Origin: Acinetobacter sp. ANC 4173
GTDB taxonomy: Bacteria; Pseudomonadota; Gammaproteobacteria; Pseudomonadales; Moraxellaceae
Reading direction: 5' to 3'
Assembly (NCBI RefSeq): GCF_004331255.1
Contig: NZ_SJOF01000014.1
Span: forward strand, 31,263-95,262
Length of the DNA stretch: 64,000 nt
Shown: piece after piece, positions 35,558-44,988 of the stretch
Numbering within the stretch: position 1 is the stretch's first letter
How the letters are laid out: each line of letters starts with the position of its first letter
The notes under the pieces: generated by a model
The model's database searches: none
Told to the model about the DNA's origin: nothing
The model's input: the letters and a program-made list of their open reading frames with translations, nothing else
Program-made: the position numbers and the translations under genes

Positions 35558-36565
35558 CTACTTGGAATATTGCCTTGGACTACGTCCAAACCATCGTTTA
35601 AATGCATGGTTAAAAGCAGCAGGCTCAGAATAACCCAATAATTCAGCAATCATTTCAATGGTGTACTCCTGATATTCAATTAATCTTAGAGCCTTTTCCT
35701 TAATTAATTGCTCTCTAATCTGTTTATAACTACTATTTAACTGCTGCAACTGGTGTCTTAAAGTACGCTCAGGAATATGTAATGCTTGTGCTGTTTTCGC
35801 CATAGTCGGAATAACACCTTGCTGTAAATCCAAATAATCCTGCACACGCTCTACCAAATCGGGCACTACTGATTGCTGAGACAATCGCTTCATTTCAGCC
35901 TGACATTTATGATCATAAATACGAAAAGTCATTTGATCAGCCGAAGGAATTTTAATATCCAAAACTACTTCATCAAACCAAAAAGCGGCATAAGACTTTG
36001 AAAATGTAATATCCAATCCATAGTGCGCCTGATACATTGCCAAAATCTCGGCATTTTCAGGTTGATCAAAAGGCAGCTCCACTTTAAGCTGAGGCACACT
36101 TAAACCCATCTTCTTATACAACTCTTGAATAAACTTGTATGTCCCTGCCAATTCGGATTGTGCACGCAACATATTTAGCTCATCTGTTAAATCATTGGCT
36201 TCATAACACAATGCCACCTGATGATTCTGAAATTTTAAACTCAGTTTAGCTGTAAGATGTGTTAAAGGTTGATACGCAATAACCTTTTCAAGTGCGACCC
36301 CAATATTATCACTGGTCACCAATAACATTAATAAAGGACCATATCCAGCCAATGCATAATGCTGCCCAATATTTAAGCCTTGCTCAGGAGAAATATGCTC
36401 ACCTAGGACCATCAATACATCACGTTCCAAACTGGGCTGAATAATGGCTGTTGGATCCAACGCATCCACACTTAAACCAATACCTTTTAATTGCTGATCG
36501 ATATCAATCCCAGCTTTACGCATCGCTTGTATTAAATACATGAGACTGAGAATCGATCTTTTCAT
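35558..36565 (-). CDS. AraC-family transcriptional regulator (OruR/ArgR-like type)
   Basis: A 335-residue regulator with the arabinose-binding-type N-terminal domain (residues about 20-210) and a C-terminal AraC DNA-binding domain with two helix-turn-helices (MAKTAQALHIPERTLRHQLQ, and MIAELLGYSEPAAFNHAFKR, then WFGRSPRQY). Members of this branch often respond to amino acids or fatty acids. It is divergent from the lysine exporter gene across 211 bp, which makes that gene a candidate target; this is inferred. Confidence 0.9.
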   Translation of the reverse strand: MKRSILSLMYLIQAMRKAGIDIDQQLKGIGLSVDALDPTAIIQPSLERDVLMVLGEHISPEQGLNIGQHYALAGYGPLLMLLVTSDNIGVALEKVIAYQPLTHLTAKLSLKFQNHQVALCYEANDLTDELNMLRAQSELAGTYKFIQELYKKMGLSVPQLKVELPFDQPENAEILAMYQAHYGLDITFSKSYAAFWFDEVVLDIKIPSADQMTFRIYDHKCQAEMKRLSQQSVVPDLVERVQDYLDLQQGVIPTMAKTAQALHIPERTLRHQLQQLNSSYKQIREQLIKEKALRLIEYQEYTIEMIAELLGYSEPAAFNHAFKRWFGRSPRQYSK

Positions 36566-36776
36566 ATTTGTGTCAATAAAGATAAGAACCCTTTTTTAAC
36601 CCAATTCTCTATATTTGAAAATTGCCGAATCTATCAAACTACAACTGTATATAAAGATACACCCTTGATTACGCCTGTACCGAACCTTAAAAATCCTGAC
36701 TTACCTTTGCATGAATCACTGCAACAGTGGTACACATAAGCTATGATGGGCACAACCCCAAACTATCACTTTACCT

Positions 36777-37685
36777 ATGCAAGCCTTTATACTGATATCT
36801 CAGCTTCTTTTATGTTTAACTGCTGGATATGTCTTTGCCAAAAAAATTCCAAATAACTTTATTAAACTATGTTTTAAGGTTTTACCGTATTTCTCTTATC
36901 TACTCTTGATCGGAATTAGCATGGAGTTTACCCATGCCCTTGAACATATTCATGGCTCTTCGCATATATTAACCAGTGCAACTACATTGGCTTTTTTTAC
37001 AACAATAGGGTCATTTTTATGTTGCTTTGCGCTTTATAAATTTATTGGCATACAACCCGTTTCAGGCAAAATCTCACTTACCCTACTATTCAAATCTTTC
37101 ATCAGTATTTCCTATGCCTGTTTAGCGTTAGCTACAGGATTTCTTTTAGCAAAATTACTGGAAAATGTTGGAATTTCAGTACAAGTCAATACTTGGTATT
37201 TGCTGCTAGTTTTCATGTTTTTAATTGGACTCGATCTTGCATTTAGCCCTTTAGATCGCTCTTGGTTAAATTTTAAAATTCTTTTGGTACCTATCGGTTG
37301 CATTATTGGTTCAATTATTGGGGCTTTGCTATGTAGTATTTTTCTGGATCAACTTCAACTGAAAGATCTCATTATGTTGTCGCAAGGTTATGGTTTCTAC
37401 TCCATGAGCGGAATTGTCGTCACCGAACTTAAAAATCCTGCATTAGGCAGTATTGCGCTGATTAATGATTTATTTCGTGAAATCTTTGCAATCATTCTTA
37501 TGTATTGTATTGGTTGGCGTTATCCGCGCTCAGCAATCGCTTCAGCAGCAGCTACTGCTATGGACGTCTCACTTCCCATGGTCAAACAAGCTTGTGGCAA
37601 CGACTTTATTCCTCACGCTATGGTCAGTGGTTTTATTCTCTCTATACTTGCACCTATTGCTGTTAGCTTACTCGCAGCACTTTAG
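36777..37685 (+). CDS. lysO: Lysine exporter LysO (YbjE) family protein
   Basis: A 302-residue inner-membrane protein with 8-9 hydrophobic segments. The two LysO motifs are present: FMFLIGLDLAFSPLDRS in the middle and GYGFYSMSGIVVTEL plus NPALGSIALINDLFREI in the second half. LysO exports L-lysine and its toxic analogues. Its divergent neighbour is an AraC-type regulator. The substrate is by family only. A decayed gene on the opposite strand lies right after it. Confidence 0.88.
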   Translation: MQAFILISQLLLCLTAGYVFAKKIPNNFIKLCFKVLPYFSYLLLIGISMEFTHALEHIHGSSHILTSATTLAFFTTIGSFLCCFALYKFIGIQPVSGKISLTLLFKSFISISYACLALATGFLLAKLLENVGISVQVNTWYLLLVFMFLIGLDLAFSPLDRSWLNFKILLVPIGCIIGSIIGALLCSIFLDQLQLKDLIMLSQGYGFYSMSGIVVTELKNPALGSIALINDLFREIFAIILMYCIGWRYPRSAIASAAATAMDVSLPMVKQACGNDFIPHAMVSGFILSILAPIAVSLLAAL

Positions 37686-37714
37686 TGATTTTAGGATTCC
37701 TTTGGCATTGAATG

Positions 37715-37990
37715 TTATGTTTCCATGCCAAGAAAAAATAAATTAAATTCTATACGCCAACTAAAAACCCATGTTAATACTCCCAACACCACTAACCACA
37801 ACATCAATGATGGCAAATCCAATATTGACCCTATCGACACAAAATACACAATCAACAAATCTATTTTTTCATCTACCTTCTGAGTTCCTACAAAGTGTGC
37901 TGAAGCTCAGAAGCTTTCTCAAGTTCTTCATTCCAACGAACTACCAAACAATATAGCTGTAGTGATCACTACATACCCACTCTTTTTATT
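37715..37990 (-). pseudogene. Decayed membrane-protein gene fragment
   Basis: On the minus strand a frame open from 37906 to the stop at 37715-37717 reads as a credible protein end: VDEKIDLLIVYFVSIGSI, then LPSLMLWLVVLGVLTWVFSW and RIEFNLFF. It has no start codon. Upstream, pieces in other frames continue the pattern: NEELEKASELQHTL (about 37890-37945) and SGYVVITTAILFGSSLE (about 37935-37985). At least two frame changes and stops separate them, so this is a remnant. No family assigned. Confidence 0.5.
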
Positions 37991-38005
37991 GTATTAACTT
38001 ATATA

Positions 38006-38032
38006 AAAAAGCCTTTCATTAGAAAGGCTTTT
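38006..38032. terminator. Terminator of pyrF
   Basis: AAAGCCTTTC-ATTA-GAAAGGCTTT flanked by A and T runs, just downstream of pyrF on the minus strand. Confidence 0.88.
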
Positions 38033-38056
38033 ATCGATTATTCACAATATTAAAAA

Positions 38057-38737
38057 TTAAAGTGTTGCCAAAATATCTTTTAAGGTTTGACGCGGATTCT
38101 CAGATTTCGTAATTGGACGACCAATCACCAAATGCGTAGAACCATCTAGCATCGCTTGTTTTGGCGTAACAATTCGCTTTTGGTCATCCGCATTAGCACC
38201 TTCAGGGCGAATACCTGGCGTCACCAGAGCAAAATCTCGACCTAATAATTCACGCAACATTTTTGCTTCTTGCGCAGAACATACCACACCATCTAAACCA
38301 CTATCTTTCGTTAAAGCTGCTAGACGTTTTACTTGTTCAAATGGCTCAATATCCAAACCAATATCACGCAAGTCTTCACGGCCCATTGATGTCAGTACAG
38401 TCACAGCAATCAGTTGAGTTGGATAACTCCCAGCCTTTAAACGCTCCACACAGGTTTCCATCATCTTACGGCCACCAGAGGCATGCACATTCACCATCCA
38501 CACACCCAAATCTGCTGCTGCACATACAGCTTGTGCCGTGGTATTCGGGATATCATGAAACTTCAAATCCAAGAAAACTTCAAAACCTTCTGCGTGCAAG
38601 GCTTTGACTATCGATGGGCCTTCATGAGTAAATAACTCTTTACCAACTTTTACTCGACATAATGCAGGATCTAACTGCTCTGCAATGTGCAATGCATCAA
38701 TTTGGCTTTTAGCATCTAGTGCAACAATGATACTCAA
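38057..38737 (-). CDS. pyrF: Orotidine 5'-phosphate decarboxylase
   Basis: A 226-residue TIM-barrel enzyme. The catalytic Lys/Asp array is in [12 protein letters not shown], and the phosphate-binding end has VTPGIRPEG and VIGRPIT. It makes UMP in pyrimidine synthesis. It is the last gene of the cmk-rpsA-ihfB-lapA-pyrF series, separated from lapA by a hairpin. Confidence 0.97.
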   Translation of the reverse strand: MSIIVALDAKSQIDALHIAEQLDPALCRVKVGKELFTHEGPSIVKALHAEGFEVFLDLKFHDIPNTTAQAVCAAADLGVWMVNVHASGGRKMMETCVERLKAGSYPTQLIAVTVLTSMGREDLRDIGLDIEPFEQVKRLAALTKDSGLDGVVCSAQEAKMLRELLGRDFALVTPGIRPEGANADDQKRIVTPKQAMLDGSTHLVIGRPITKSENPRQTLKDILATL

Positions 38738-38763
38738 GAGAATTTACCTTTGATTAGACAAAA

Positions 38764-38788
38764 AGAAAGCCCATTATAATGGGCTTTT
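38764..38788 (-). terminator. Hairpin overlapping the end of lapA
   Basis: AAAGCCCATT-AT-AATGGGCTTT, followed by TTT interrupted by C and more T on the minus strand. The last three lapA codons and its stop codon are inside the stem-loop, so a ribosome ending lapA would cover it and could limit termination, letting pyrF be read through. Confidence 0.65.
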
Positions 38789-39133
38789 ATTATCGTTTGT
38801 TACATCAAATACAGTTTTTTCATGCCTTACGTTCGCAGCTGCCTCAGCAGCAGCTAATTGTGCAGCCTGAATTTGTTCTTTTCGAAGGTGATCAATATCT
38901 TTACGTAAGCGTTTAATCTCCCAACTTGTCTGAAACACACGAAATACTTGTATACCAAGCAATAATCCAACCACCACACCCAAGGATAAAGTCAGCAATA
39001 AAACCAGACCTAAGCGCATAGCTGGGACTTGTGTAAATAACAAATCGACCGTGACTTCAGTACCGTTCTGTAAAACCAAAGTCAAGGAATAACCAAATAA
39101 AATGATTAATATGGCGACTAATACATAACGCAT
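38774..39133 (-). CDS. lapA: Lipopolysaccharide assembly protein A (DUF1049)
   Basis: A 119-residue inner-membrane protein: two membrane segments (about residues 3-21 and 41-65) and a cytoplasmic coiled coil (SWEIKRLRKDIDHLRKEQIQ, then an Ala-rich stretch). With LapB it tunes LpxC degradation in enterobacteria. lapB is not beside it here, unlike in E. coli. The ATG at 39133 has AAGGGG 5-6 bp upstream; a GTG at 39139 would be too close to it. Confidence 0.88.
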   Translation of the reverse strand: MRYVLVAILIILFGYSLTLVLQNGTEVTVDLLFTQVPAMRLGLVLLLTLSLGVVVGLLLGIQVFRVFQTSWEIKRLRKDIDHLRKEQIQAAQLAAAEAAANVRHEKTVFDVTNDNKSPL

Positions 39134-39151
39134 ATACACCCCTTCTTATTA

Positions 39152-39454
39152 TTAGTCTATAGCTTCATTCACCGCGTCACGTAATGCCTTACCAGGTTTA
39201 AAATGTGGAACTGCTTTTGCTGCTACTTCAACAGATCTTCCTGTTTTCGGATTGCGACCAATTCGCGGTTCACGATGATGCAAGGCAAAGCTACCAAACC
39301 CGCGAATTTCAATACGACTATCAGACGAAAGTGATGCAATCATTTGATCAATCATGATCTTAACAGCTTCTTCCACTAAAGGCTCCGCTAAGTGCGGGTT
39401 TTTTAGAGAAATACGCTCAATTAAGTCAGACTTATTAAGAGCTTCAGTAGTCAT
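39152..39454 (-). CDS. ihfB: Integration host factor beta subunit
   Basis: A 100-residue DNA-bending protein. The arm and body motif [21 protein letters not shown], with the Pro that intercalates at the kink, is intact. It pairs with IHF alpha to bend DNA by about 160 degrees and supports sigma-54 promoters such as those served by NtrC. Position after rpsA is typical. Confidence 0.97.
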   Translation of the reverse strand: MTTEALNKSDLIERISLKNPHLAEPLVEEAVKIMIDQMIASLSSDSRIEIRGFGSFALHHREPRIGRNPKTGRSVEVAAKAVPHFKPGKALRDAVNEAID

Positions 39455-39517
39455 CGGCGACCTCTTTAATTATCAAGCTACTTTGTACCTAAACTGATAA
39501 TAACCTGTTTAAATACA

Positions 39518-39555
39518 AAACGGTAGCGCAATAATTAAATACTACGCTACCGTTT
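39518..39555 (-). terminator. Long-loop hairpin between rpsA and ihfB
   Basis: AAACGGTAGCG and CGCTACCGTTT form an 11-bp perfect stem with a 16-nt loop; the T-run is poor (TTTTGTATTT on the minus strand). It may attenuate rather than fully stop rpsA transcription, or act as a processing site. Confidence 0.5.
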
Positions 39556-39616
39556 ACAGTATTTGTGTAAAAAGTATTAGTTAAATTACATTAACAATAC
39601 AATTTATACGACCTAC

Positions 39617-41293
39617 TTAGTGGTTCATTTGAGCTTTGATCAAGTCACCAATAGTCTTAGGACCATTTTCTTGAGACACAGATGCAGTCTTCAAGTTAGC
39701 AACAGCTTCTTTCTCTTCAGCTTCGTCTTTCGCTTTGATAGACAAGTTGATAGAGCGAGATTTACGATCAACGTTGATGATTTTAGCTTCTACTTCTTGA
39801 CCAACTTCCAAGAATTTAGTTGCATCTTCAACGCGATCACGGTTGATTTCAGAAGCTTTTAATTGAGCTTCTACTTCGTCAGCCAACTTAACAGTAGCGC
39901 CTTTAGCGTCAACTGCAGTTACAGTACCTTTAACCAAAGCACCGCGTTCGTTAGCAGCTAAGAAATCGTTGAACGGATCGCTATTCATTTGCTTGATGCC
40001 AAGGCTGATACGGTTGCCTTCAGCGTCTACAGACAAGATAACAGCTTCAACAGTGTCACCTTTCTTGTAACGACGAATCGCTTCTTCACCTTGTTCATTC
40101 CAAGAAATATCAGACAAGTGAACTAGACCGTCGATACCACCTGGTAAACCAATGAAGATACCAAAGTCAGTGATAGATTTGATCGTACCAGAAACTTTCT
40201 CACCTTTGTCGTGGTTCTTAGCAAACTCTTCCCATGGGTTAGCACGAGTTTGTTTGATACCAAGAGAAATACGACGACGCTCTTCATCAACTTCAAGAAC
40301 CATAACATCAACTTCGTCACCAATCTGAACAACTTTAGATGGGTGGATGTTTTTGTTCGTGTGGTCCATTTCTGAAACGTGTACTAAGCCTTCAACGCCT
40401 TCAGCGATTTCAGCGAAGCAACCGTAGTCAGTTAAGTTAGTTACGCGAGCTTTAACGATTGAACCTTTAGGGTAACGGCTCATGATCGCTAACCATGGAT
40501 CTTCGCCTAATTGCTTAAGACCTAAAGATACGCGGTTACGCTCTTTGTCAAATTTAAGTACTTTAACAGTAACTTCTTGACCAACTTCAACAACTTCTGA
40601 TGGGTGCTTGATACGTTTCCAAGCCATGTCAGTGATGTGAAGAAGACCATCGATACCGCCAAGGTCAACGAATGCGCCGTAATCAGTAAGGTTCTTAATA
40701 GTACCTGTAACTGTTTGACCTTCTTCAAGCTGAGCAAGAAGAGCTTCACGGTCAGCTGAAGATTCAGCTTCCATAACAGCACGACGAGATACAACAACGT
40801 TGTTACGTTTAGCATCAAGTTTGATTACTTTGAATTCTAACTCTTTACCTTCAAGGTGAGTCGTGTCACGGATAGGACGAGTATCTACCAAAGAACCTGG
40901 TAAGAACGCACGAACTGGACCGATGTCAACAGTGAAACCGCCTTTAACTTTACCAGAGATAACACCAGTAACGATTTCGCCATCTTCAAAGATTTTTTCA
41001 AGTTTAGTCCAAGTTTCAGCACGTTTCGCTTTTTCACGTGATAAAACAGTTTGGCCCATACCGTTGTCAAGAGCTTCAACAACAACATCTACTGTATCGC
41101 CAACTTGAACTTCAAGTTCACGTTGTTCGTTTAAGAATTCAGCACGGTCAACTACGCCTTCAGATTTAAGGCCAGTGTCAACTGTTACCCAGTCAGAGTC
41201 GATGCTTACTACAACGCCCTGGATGACAGCACCCTTTTCAACGTTGAGGTTTAATTCGCTTTCTTCAAAGAGGGCTGCAAAAGATTCGGTCAT
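39617..41293 (-). CDS. rpsA: 30S ribosomal protein S1
   Basis: A 558-residue protein with six S1 (OB-fold) repeats at roughly residues 20-88, 105-170, 190-260, 277-347, 364-434 and 451-520; the third to sixth carry the RNA-binding GLVHxSxM/D-type motifs. S1 brings mRNAs to the 30S subunit. A short acidic leader [15 protein letters not shown] starts it. The messenger leader has a hairpin (41314-41336), compatible with S1 autocontrol known in gammaproteobacteria. Confidence 0.98.
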   Translation of the reverse strand: MTESFAALFEESELNLNVEKGAVIQGVVVSIDSDWVTVDTGLKSEGVVDRAEFLNEQRELEVQVGDTVDVVVEALDNGMGQTVLSREKAKRAETWTKLEKIFEDGEIVTGVISGKVKGGFTVDIGPVRAFLPGSLVDTRPIRDTTHLEGKELEFKVIKLDAKRNNVVVSRRAVMEAESSADREALLAQLEEGQTVTGTIKNLTDYGAFVDLGGIDGLLHITDMAWKRIKHPSEVVEVGQEVTVKVLKFDKERNRVSLGLKQLGEDPWLAIMSRYPKGSIVKARVTNLTDYGCFAEIAEGVEGLVHVSEMDHTNKNIHPSKVVQIGDEVDVMVLEVDEERRRISLGIKQTRANPWEEFAKNHDKGEKVSGTIKSITDFGIFIGLPGGIDGLVHLSDISWNEQGEEAIRRYKKGDTVEAVILSVDAEGNRISLGIKQMNSDPFNDFLAANERGALVKGTVTAVDAKGATVKLADEVEAQLKASEINRDRVEDATKFLEVGQEVEAKIINVDRKSRSINLSIKAKDEAEEKEAVANLKTASVSQENGPKTIGDLIKAQMNH

Positions 41294-41313
41294 GATATAC
41301 CCGATAAAGTATG

Positions 41314-41336
41314 CGGTCTTGGATCAGACAAGGCCG
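41314..41336 (-). promoter_or_regulatory. Hairpin in the rpsA leader
   Basis: In the transcript CGGCCTTG-TCTGATC-CAAGACCG gives an 8-bp stem (one G-U pair) with a 7-nt loop, 20 nt before the rpsA ATG. E. coli rpsA is repressed by S1 through leader hairpins; this may be the equivalent element, but only one hairpin is clear. Confidence 0.45.
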
Positions 41337-41401
41337 TTTTAGTTACGCGTCTACATAGTCCGTTATAAACTGATCAAGCTATGCTTTCGCTAAAAATTTC
41401 T

Positions 41402-42085
41402 TTACTTGGCTAACTGCTTGTCGATATATTGAGTCATGAGATTAAACACTTCATTAATGCTTAACTCAGAGCTATCAATAATCAAAGCATCTACTGCGGG
41501 TCTGAGTGGAGCGACTTCGCGTTCCATATCTCGTTTATCGCGAGCTTCAATATTAGCTAAAATGTCGTTTATTTTAACATCCAGCCCCATACCCTGCAAC
41601 TGTTTTACCCGACGCTCAGCTCTGGATTGTGCTGAAGCGGTCAAATAAATCTTCGCTGGCGCTTCTGGAAAAATTGAAGTTGCCATATCGCGACCATCTG
41701 CAACTAAGCCTGGCGCTTGTGCAAAGGCACGCTGACGTTCAAATAATGCTGTTCTAAGTGCAGGAATTGCAGCGACTTTTGATGCGAATTCACCTACACG
41801 TTCAGTCCGAATGGTTTGAGTAACATCTTCGCCATCTAACAAAATCTGTGTTTCATTTGGGGTTGTTACAAATTGTATGTCTAAATTTGTTGCAATTTCA
41901 GCACAACGATCAATTTGAGAATCAATTTCTTCCAATAGGTTTTGCTTATGCAATGACAGTCCAAGCAACCGATATATAGCACCAGAATCTAATAAATGAA
42001 ATTGATAGTGTGCAGCTAATTTAGCAGCGAGAGTACCTTTGCCCGAACCACTAGGGCCATCAATCGTAATAATTTTAACTGTCAT
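41402..42085 (-). CDS. cmk: Cytidylate kinase
   Basis: A 227-residue NMP kinase with P-loop [11 protein letters not shown] at residues 10-20, the CMP-binding insert, [13 protein letters not shown] and the lid RAERRVKQL. It phosphorylates CMP and dCMP. Position directly upstream of rpsA is conserved across gammaproteobacteria. Confidence 0.97.
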   Translation of the reverse strand: MTVKIITIDGPSGSGKGTLAAKLAAHYQFHLLDSGAIYRLLGLSLHKQNLLEEIDSQIDRCAEIATNLDIQFVTTPNETQILLDGEDVTQTIRTERVGEFASKVAAIPALRTALFERQRAFAQAPGLVADGRDMATSIFPEAPAKIYLTASAQSRAERRVKQLQGMGLDVKINDILANIEARDKRDMEREVAPLRPAVDALIIDSSELSINEVFNLMTQYIDKQLAK

Positions 42086-42102
42086 TGCTTTTCCGTTATG
42101 CC

Positions 42103-42534
42103 TTACACAGATTTCGCGAGTTTAGAAAAACCTAGTTTAATCGCAGAATTAAGCTGTGCAAGGATTAATTTACTGACAAAGGGAACGCGTGCTTGTAATT
42201 CAATCGTATACGTCACCAATGTTGAATCTGGCGTCAATGCTTCAAACTCAATAATCCCGATATGGTGTTTAATGAATGGATTCTGGATAATTTTATATTC
42301 AATACGCTGATTTTCTTCCATTAATGTTATTTTTTCACGCAAAGGCTTTACAGGACCAATTCCCATCCGTCGAACTGAACCTAAGCCATCTGGTCTTTGT
42401 GGATCTTTTGAATCCACTATACGCTCGACTTGAATGGGTGCGAAAGCTACATTATAAGTTGCATGTTTTGCTAATAAATCAAAAACTTGTTGAATTGGGG
42501 CTTCAAATTTCTTTTTAACTTGAATTGAATTCAT
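42103..42534 (-). CDS. SRPBCC-fold lipid/ligand-binding protein
   Basis: A 143-residue START-like protein of the polyketide-cyclase family: a first beta strand ([20 protein letters not shown]), a helix pair, and a seven-stranded sheet ending in a long C-terminal helix ([20 protein letters not shown]). [12 protein letters not shown] and [14 protein letters not shown] line the cavity. Such proteins bind hydrophobic ligands; the ligand is unknown. The ATG at 42534 is chosen with GGA about 9 bp upstream; an ATG at 42546 is possible. Confidence 0.82.
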   Translation of the reverse strand: MNSIQVKKKFEAPIQQVFDLLAKHATYNVAFAPIQVERIVDSKDPQRPDGLGSVRRMGIGPVKPLREKITLMEENQRIEYKIIQNPFIKHHIGIIEFEALTPDSTLVTYTIELQARVPFVSKLILAQLNSAIKLGFSKLAKSV

Positions 42535-42592
42535 ATATATATCCATTTTGACAATTTTTATTGTCATTAAATTCTACATGAAATTAAATAAA

Positions 42593-43108
42593 TTAATTTG
42601 AACCATCAAGTTTTTCTTGTCTTTTTTGCTCTTTCTTCTGCTGACGACGCATTCTAAAGAAATCACTTAATTGCTGAGAACATTGCTCCTGCAAACACCC
42701 AGAAACCACTTCAAATTGATGATTATAATAGCCCGTTTCCAATAACTTACGTGCACTCACCAGAGAACCCGCTTTAGGTTCAGTTGCAGCAAACACCACT
42801 TTGGCAACGCGCGAATGAATTAAAGCCCCGACGCACATGGTACAAGGCTCTAAAGTCACATATAAAACCGTATCTGAAGGCAACCTATAATTTTGAAGTT
42901 TCTGGCATGCATGACGAATTGCTTGGATTTCTGCATGTGCTGTTGGGTCAATCTGTGAAATGGGAGCATTATGACCCACCCCAAGAATTTCATTCTGACT
43001 AACCAGAACGGCCCCGACAGGGATTTCCTGCTGTGAAGCAGCAATAGCAGCCTGCTCGTAAGCAAGCTGCATCCAATATTCATCAGAATAAAGTTCAAAC
43101 TCCGTCAT
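42593..43108 (-). CDS. tadA: tRNA-specific adenosine deaminase TadA
   Basis: A 171-residue zinc deaminase. The catalytic HAE is in DPTAHAEIQAI and the zinc Cys pair in LEPCTMCVGALIHSRV. It converts A34 to inosine in tRNA-Arg(ACG) and is essential. The C-terminal tail is very basic (RMRRQQKKEQKRQEK), which suits tRNA binding. It follows the acyl-CoA hydrolase gene by 3 bp. Confidence 0.96.
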   Translation of the reverse strand: MTEFELYSDEYWMQLAYEQAAIAASQQEIPVGAVLVSQNEILGVGHNAPISQIDPTAHAEIQAIRHACQKLQNYRLPSDTVLYVTLEPCTMCVGALIHSRVAKVVFAATEPKAGSLVSARKLLETGYYNHQFEVVSGCLQEQCSQQLSDFFRMRRQQKKEQKRQEKLDGSN

Positions 43109-43111
43109 TAA

Positions 43112-44236
43112 TTAGGCTAGCACACCATACTGTTTAAGCAATTGATTCCAACTTTCAATTGTCGTAACAGGTGGATTTGCAGATAAAATGCCTTTTAAGG
43201 ACAAATCTGTTCCTTGAGTCCATTCTGGCGCCAAATCTTTGTCCACCAAACGTGCGCGAACACCTTCCACGAAGTCGGCATGACGAATTTTCCAATCAGA
43301 AATTTGCGTTTCTAACTCGAATACCTCATTCCAAGAGTGAATCTGCTTACCCCATTGCCATAACAACCATGTTAGCGCAGCAGTCGCAGGTGAACCTTTT
43401 TGTAAATTTTCACTGGCTTGACGCAACCAATCGCTACGAGCATCTCTCAAACCAATGATCGACTCATAATCATGTTCAAAATTTACACCACGACAAACGC
43501 TTTGGATTACATCCAAGGAGTTTTGTAACGGCCCTGGTCCTACAGGTCTATGCAAACTGTTTAAAGTATCATCAATTGCGCGGAAATCACCCGCTGGGTA
43601 GTGTCCCCAATCAATATTGACTAGCTTATCAAGTACCTTATCGCGGTGTGCATCACAAATATGCGTTGCCCAACCAATACTATAAGCACCAGCAGCCGTC
43701 ATAATTGAGCCTGTTAAACCCGTAAACAACCCAATCGCACCACGATCGGCCAAGAAACGTGTTGCACCCACATCAGGATATAAACCAATATTAATTTCAG
43801 GCATTGCCAAACGTGAATATGGTGTCACCATACGGAAAGGGGCCGCCATAAATAGGCCTAAACCGCCACCCATGACATAGCCTTCACCCCAAACCAGTAC
43901 TGGCTTCGCATAGTTATGCAAAAGCAGATCAAGTGCATATTCCTGTTCAAAGAATTTGTTTGCTGCATCAACTTCTGAATTAATGACCAGTTGACGTAAT
44001 TTACGGACATCCCCACCCGCACAAAATGCTTTTGGTGTCGTAGAATCCAGCCAAATCGCCTTTACACGATCATCATGATGAAAATCTTGAAATACTTCTA
44101 ACAGCGCCGAGACAATAGACTCATCGAGCGCATGTAAAGACTTCGGACGATTTAAACGTACAATACGCCAACCGTTAATTGCTTCTTCAACAAGAATATC
44201 AGGATGATAACTTTTTAATATGGGAGAATGTGTCAT
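43112..44236 (-). CDS. 3-hydroxyisobutyryl-CoA hydrolase-like protein (ECH_2 family)
   Basis: A 374-residue crotonase-fold enzyme of the long ECH_2 type. The CoA oxyanion motif [12 protein letters not shown] and [16 protein letters not shown] are followed by [20 protein letters not shown], a signature of 3-hydroxyisobutyryl-CoA hydrolases of valine breakdown. No other valine genes are near, so the substrate is unproven. Its ATG overlaps the ung stop (ATGA), and tadA follows within 3 bp. Confidence 0.87.
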   Translation of the reverse strand: MTHSPILKSYHPDILVEEAINGWRIVRLNRPKSLHALDESIVSALLEVFQDFHHDDRVKAIWLDSTTPKAFCAGGDVRKLRQLVINSEVDAANKFFEQEYALDLLLHNYAKPVLVWGEGYVMGGGLGLFMAAPFRMVTPYSRLAMPEINIGLYPDVGATRFLADRGAIGLFTGLTGSIMTAAGAYSIGWATHICDAHRDKVLDKLVNIDWGHYPAGDFRAIDDTLNSLHRPVGPGPLQNSLDVIQSVCRGVNFEHDYESIIGLRDARSDWLRQASENLQKGSPATAALTWLLWQWGKQIHSWNEVFELETQISDWKIRHADFVEGVRARLVDKDLAPEWTQGTDLSLKGILSANPPVTTIESWNQLLKQYGVLA

Positions 44237-44946
44237 GCGTCCAGCTGCCAATTTATAGGCTCAATGCCATTATGTTTGAGATAATTATTTGTTTTTGAAA
44301 AAACTTTACATCCAAAAAAACCGCCACGATTTGCAGCCAGTGGAGATGGATGTGCCGCTTTTAAAATAAGGTGTTTATTCGGATCTATTCTTTGCCCTTT
44401 CCGTTGGGCATATGCGCCCCAAAGAATAAATACGATGTGTTCACGTTGTTCATTTAACACATCAATCACATGATCCGTAAAATTTTCCCAGCCACGCTTT
44501 TGGTGTGAAGTCGGTTGACCCGCCTCAACAGTCAGCACACTGTTCAGTAAGAGCACGCCTTGTTCCGCCCAATGAGTTAAATCACCGTGACGTGGAATTT
44601 CAACACCTATATCCGCATGTAATTCATGAAAAATATTACGTAAGGATGGTGGTAATGCAACACCTCTTTGCACAGAGAAACTTAAACCATGTGCCTGATT
44701 TGGTCCATGATAAGGGTCTTGCCCTAAAATCACCACCTTAACTTGCTCTAAAGGTGTTGTATTAAACGCATTAAAAATCAAGCTGCTCGGTGGATAGATT
44801 TCTTTCTGTGCTTGTTTTTCTGACACCAAAAAATCTCTTAACTCATCCATTTGTGGGCTGAGTAAGAAATCACTGAGTCCATATTTCCAACTAGCATCAA
44901 GCTGAACTTTATCCAACTTGTGTAGTTGTTGATCGGTATAAGACAT
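44233..44946 (-). CDS. ung: Uracil-DNA glycosylase, family 1
   Basis: A 237-residue enzyme. The water-activating loop is [11 protein letters not shown] with the catalytic Asp, and the DNA intercalation loop is [15 protein letters not shown] with the catalytic His. It removes uracil from DNA. The series ung, acyl-CoA hydrolase, tadA is tightly packed with overlaps, so it is likely one transcript. Confidence 0.97.
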   Translation of the reverse strand: MSYTDQQLHKLDKVQLDASWKYGLSDFLLSPQMDELRDFLVSEKQAQKEIYPPSSLIFNAFNTTPLEQVKVVILGQDPYHGPNQAHGLSFSVQRGVALPPSLRNIFHELHADIGVEIPRHGDLTHWAEQGVLLLNSVLTVEAGQPTSHQKRGWENFTDHVIDVLNEQREHIVFILWGAYAQRKGQRIDPNKHLILKAAHPSPLAANRGGFFGCKVFSKTNNYLKHNGIEPINWQLDA

Positions 44947-44988
44947 GCTTATTTCCTAATCCCTTTGAATTCTTTCTTAATCTGTAAA

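Noticed and set aside
37771..37956. Plus-strand 61-codon frame after lysO
   Set aside because: It is antisense to the decayed gene read on the minus strand, which has the more protein-like composition.
38263..38607. 114-codon plus-strand frame opposite pyrF
   Set aside because: Shadow of pyrF; composition rich in His, Gln and Ser and no plausible start signals.
41030..41046. TTTTTCACGTGATAAAA inside rpsA as a parS site
   Set aside because: Partial palindrome only, and it lies in conserved S1 coding sequence.
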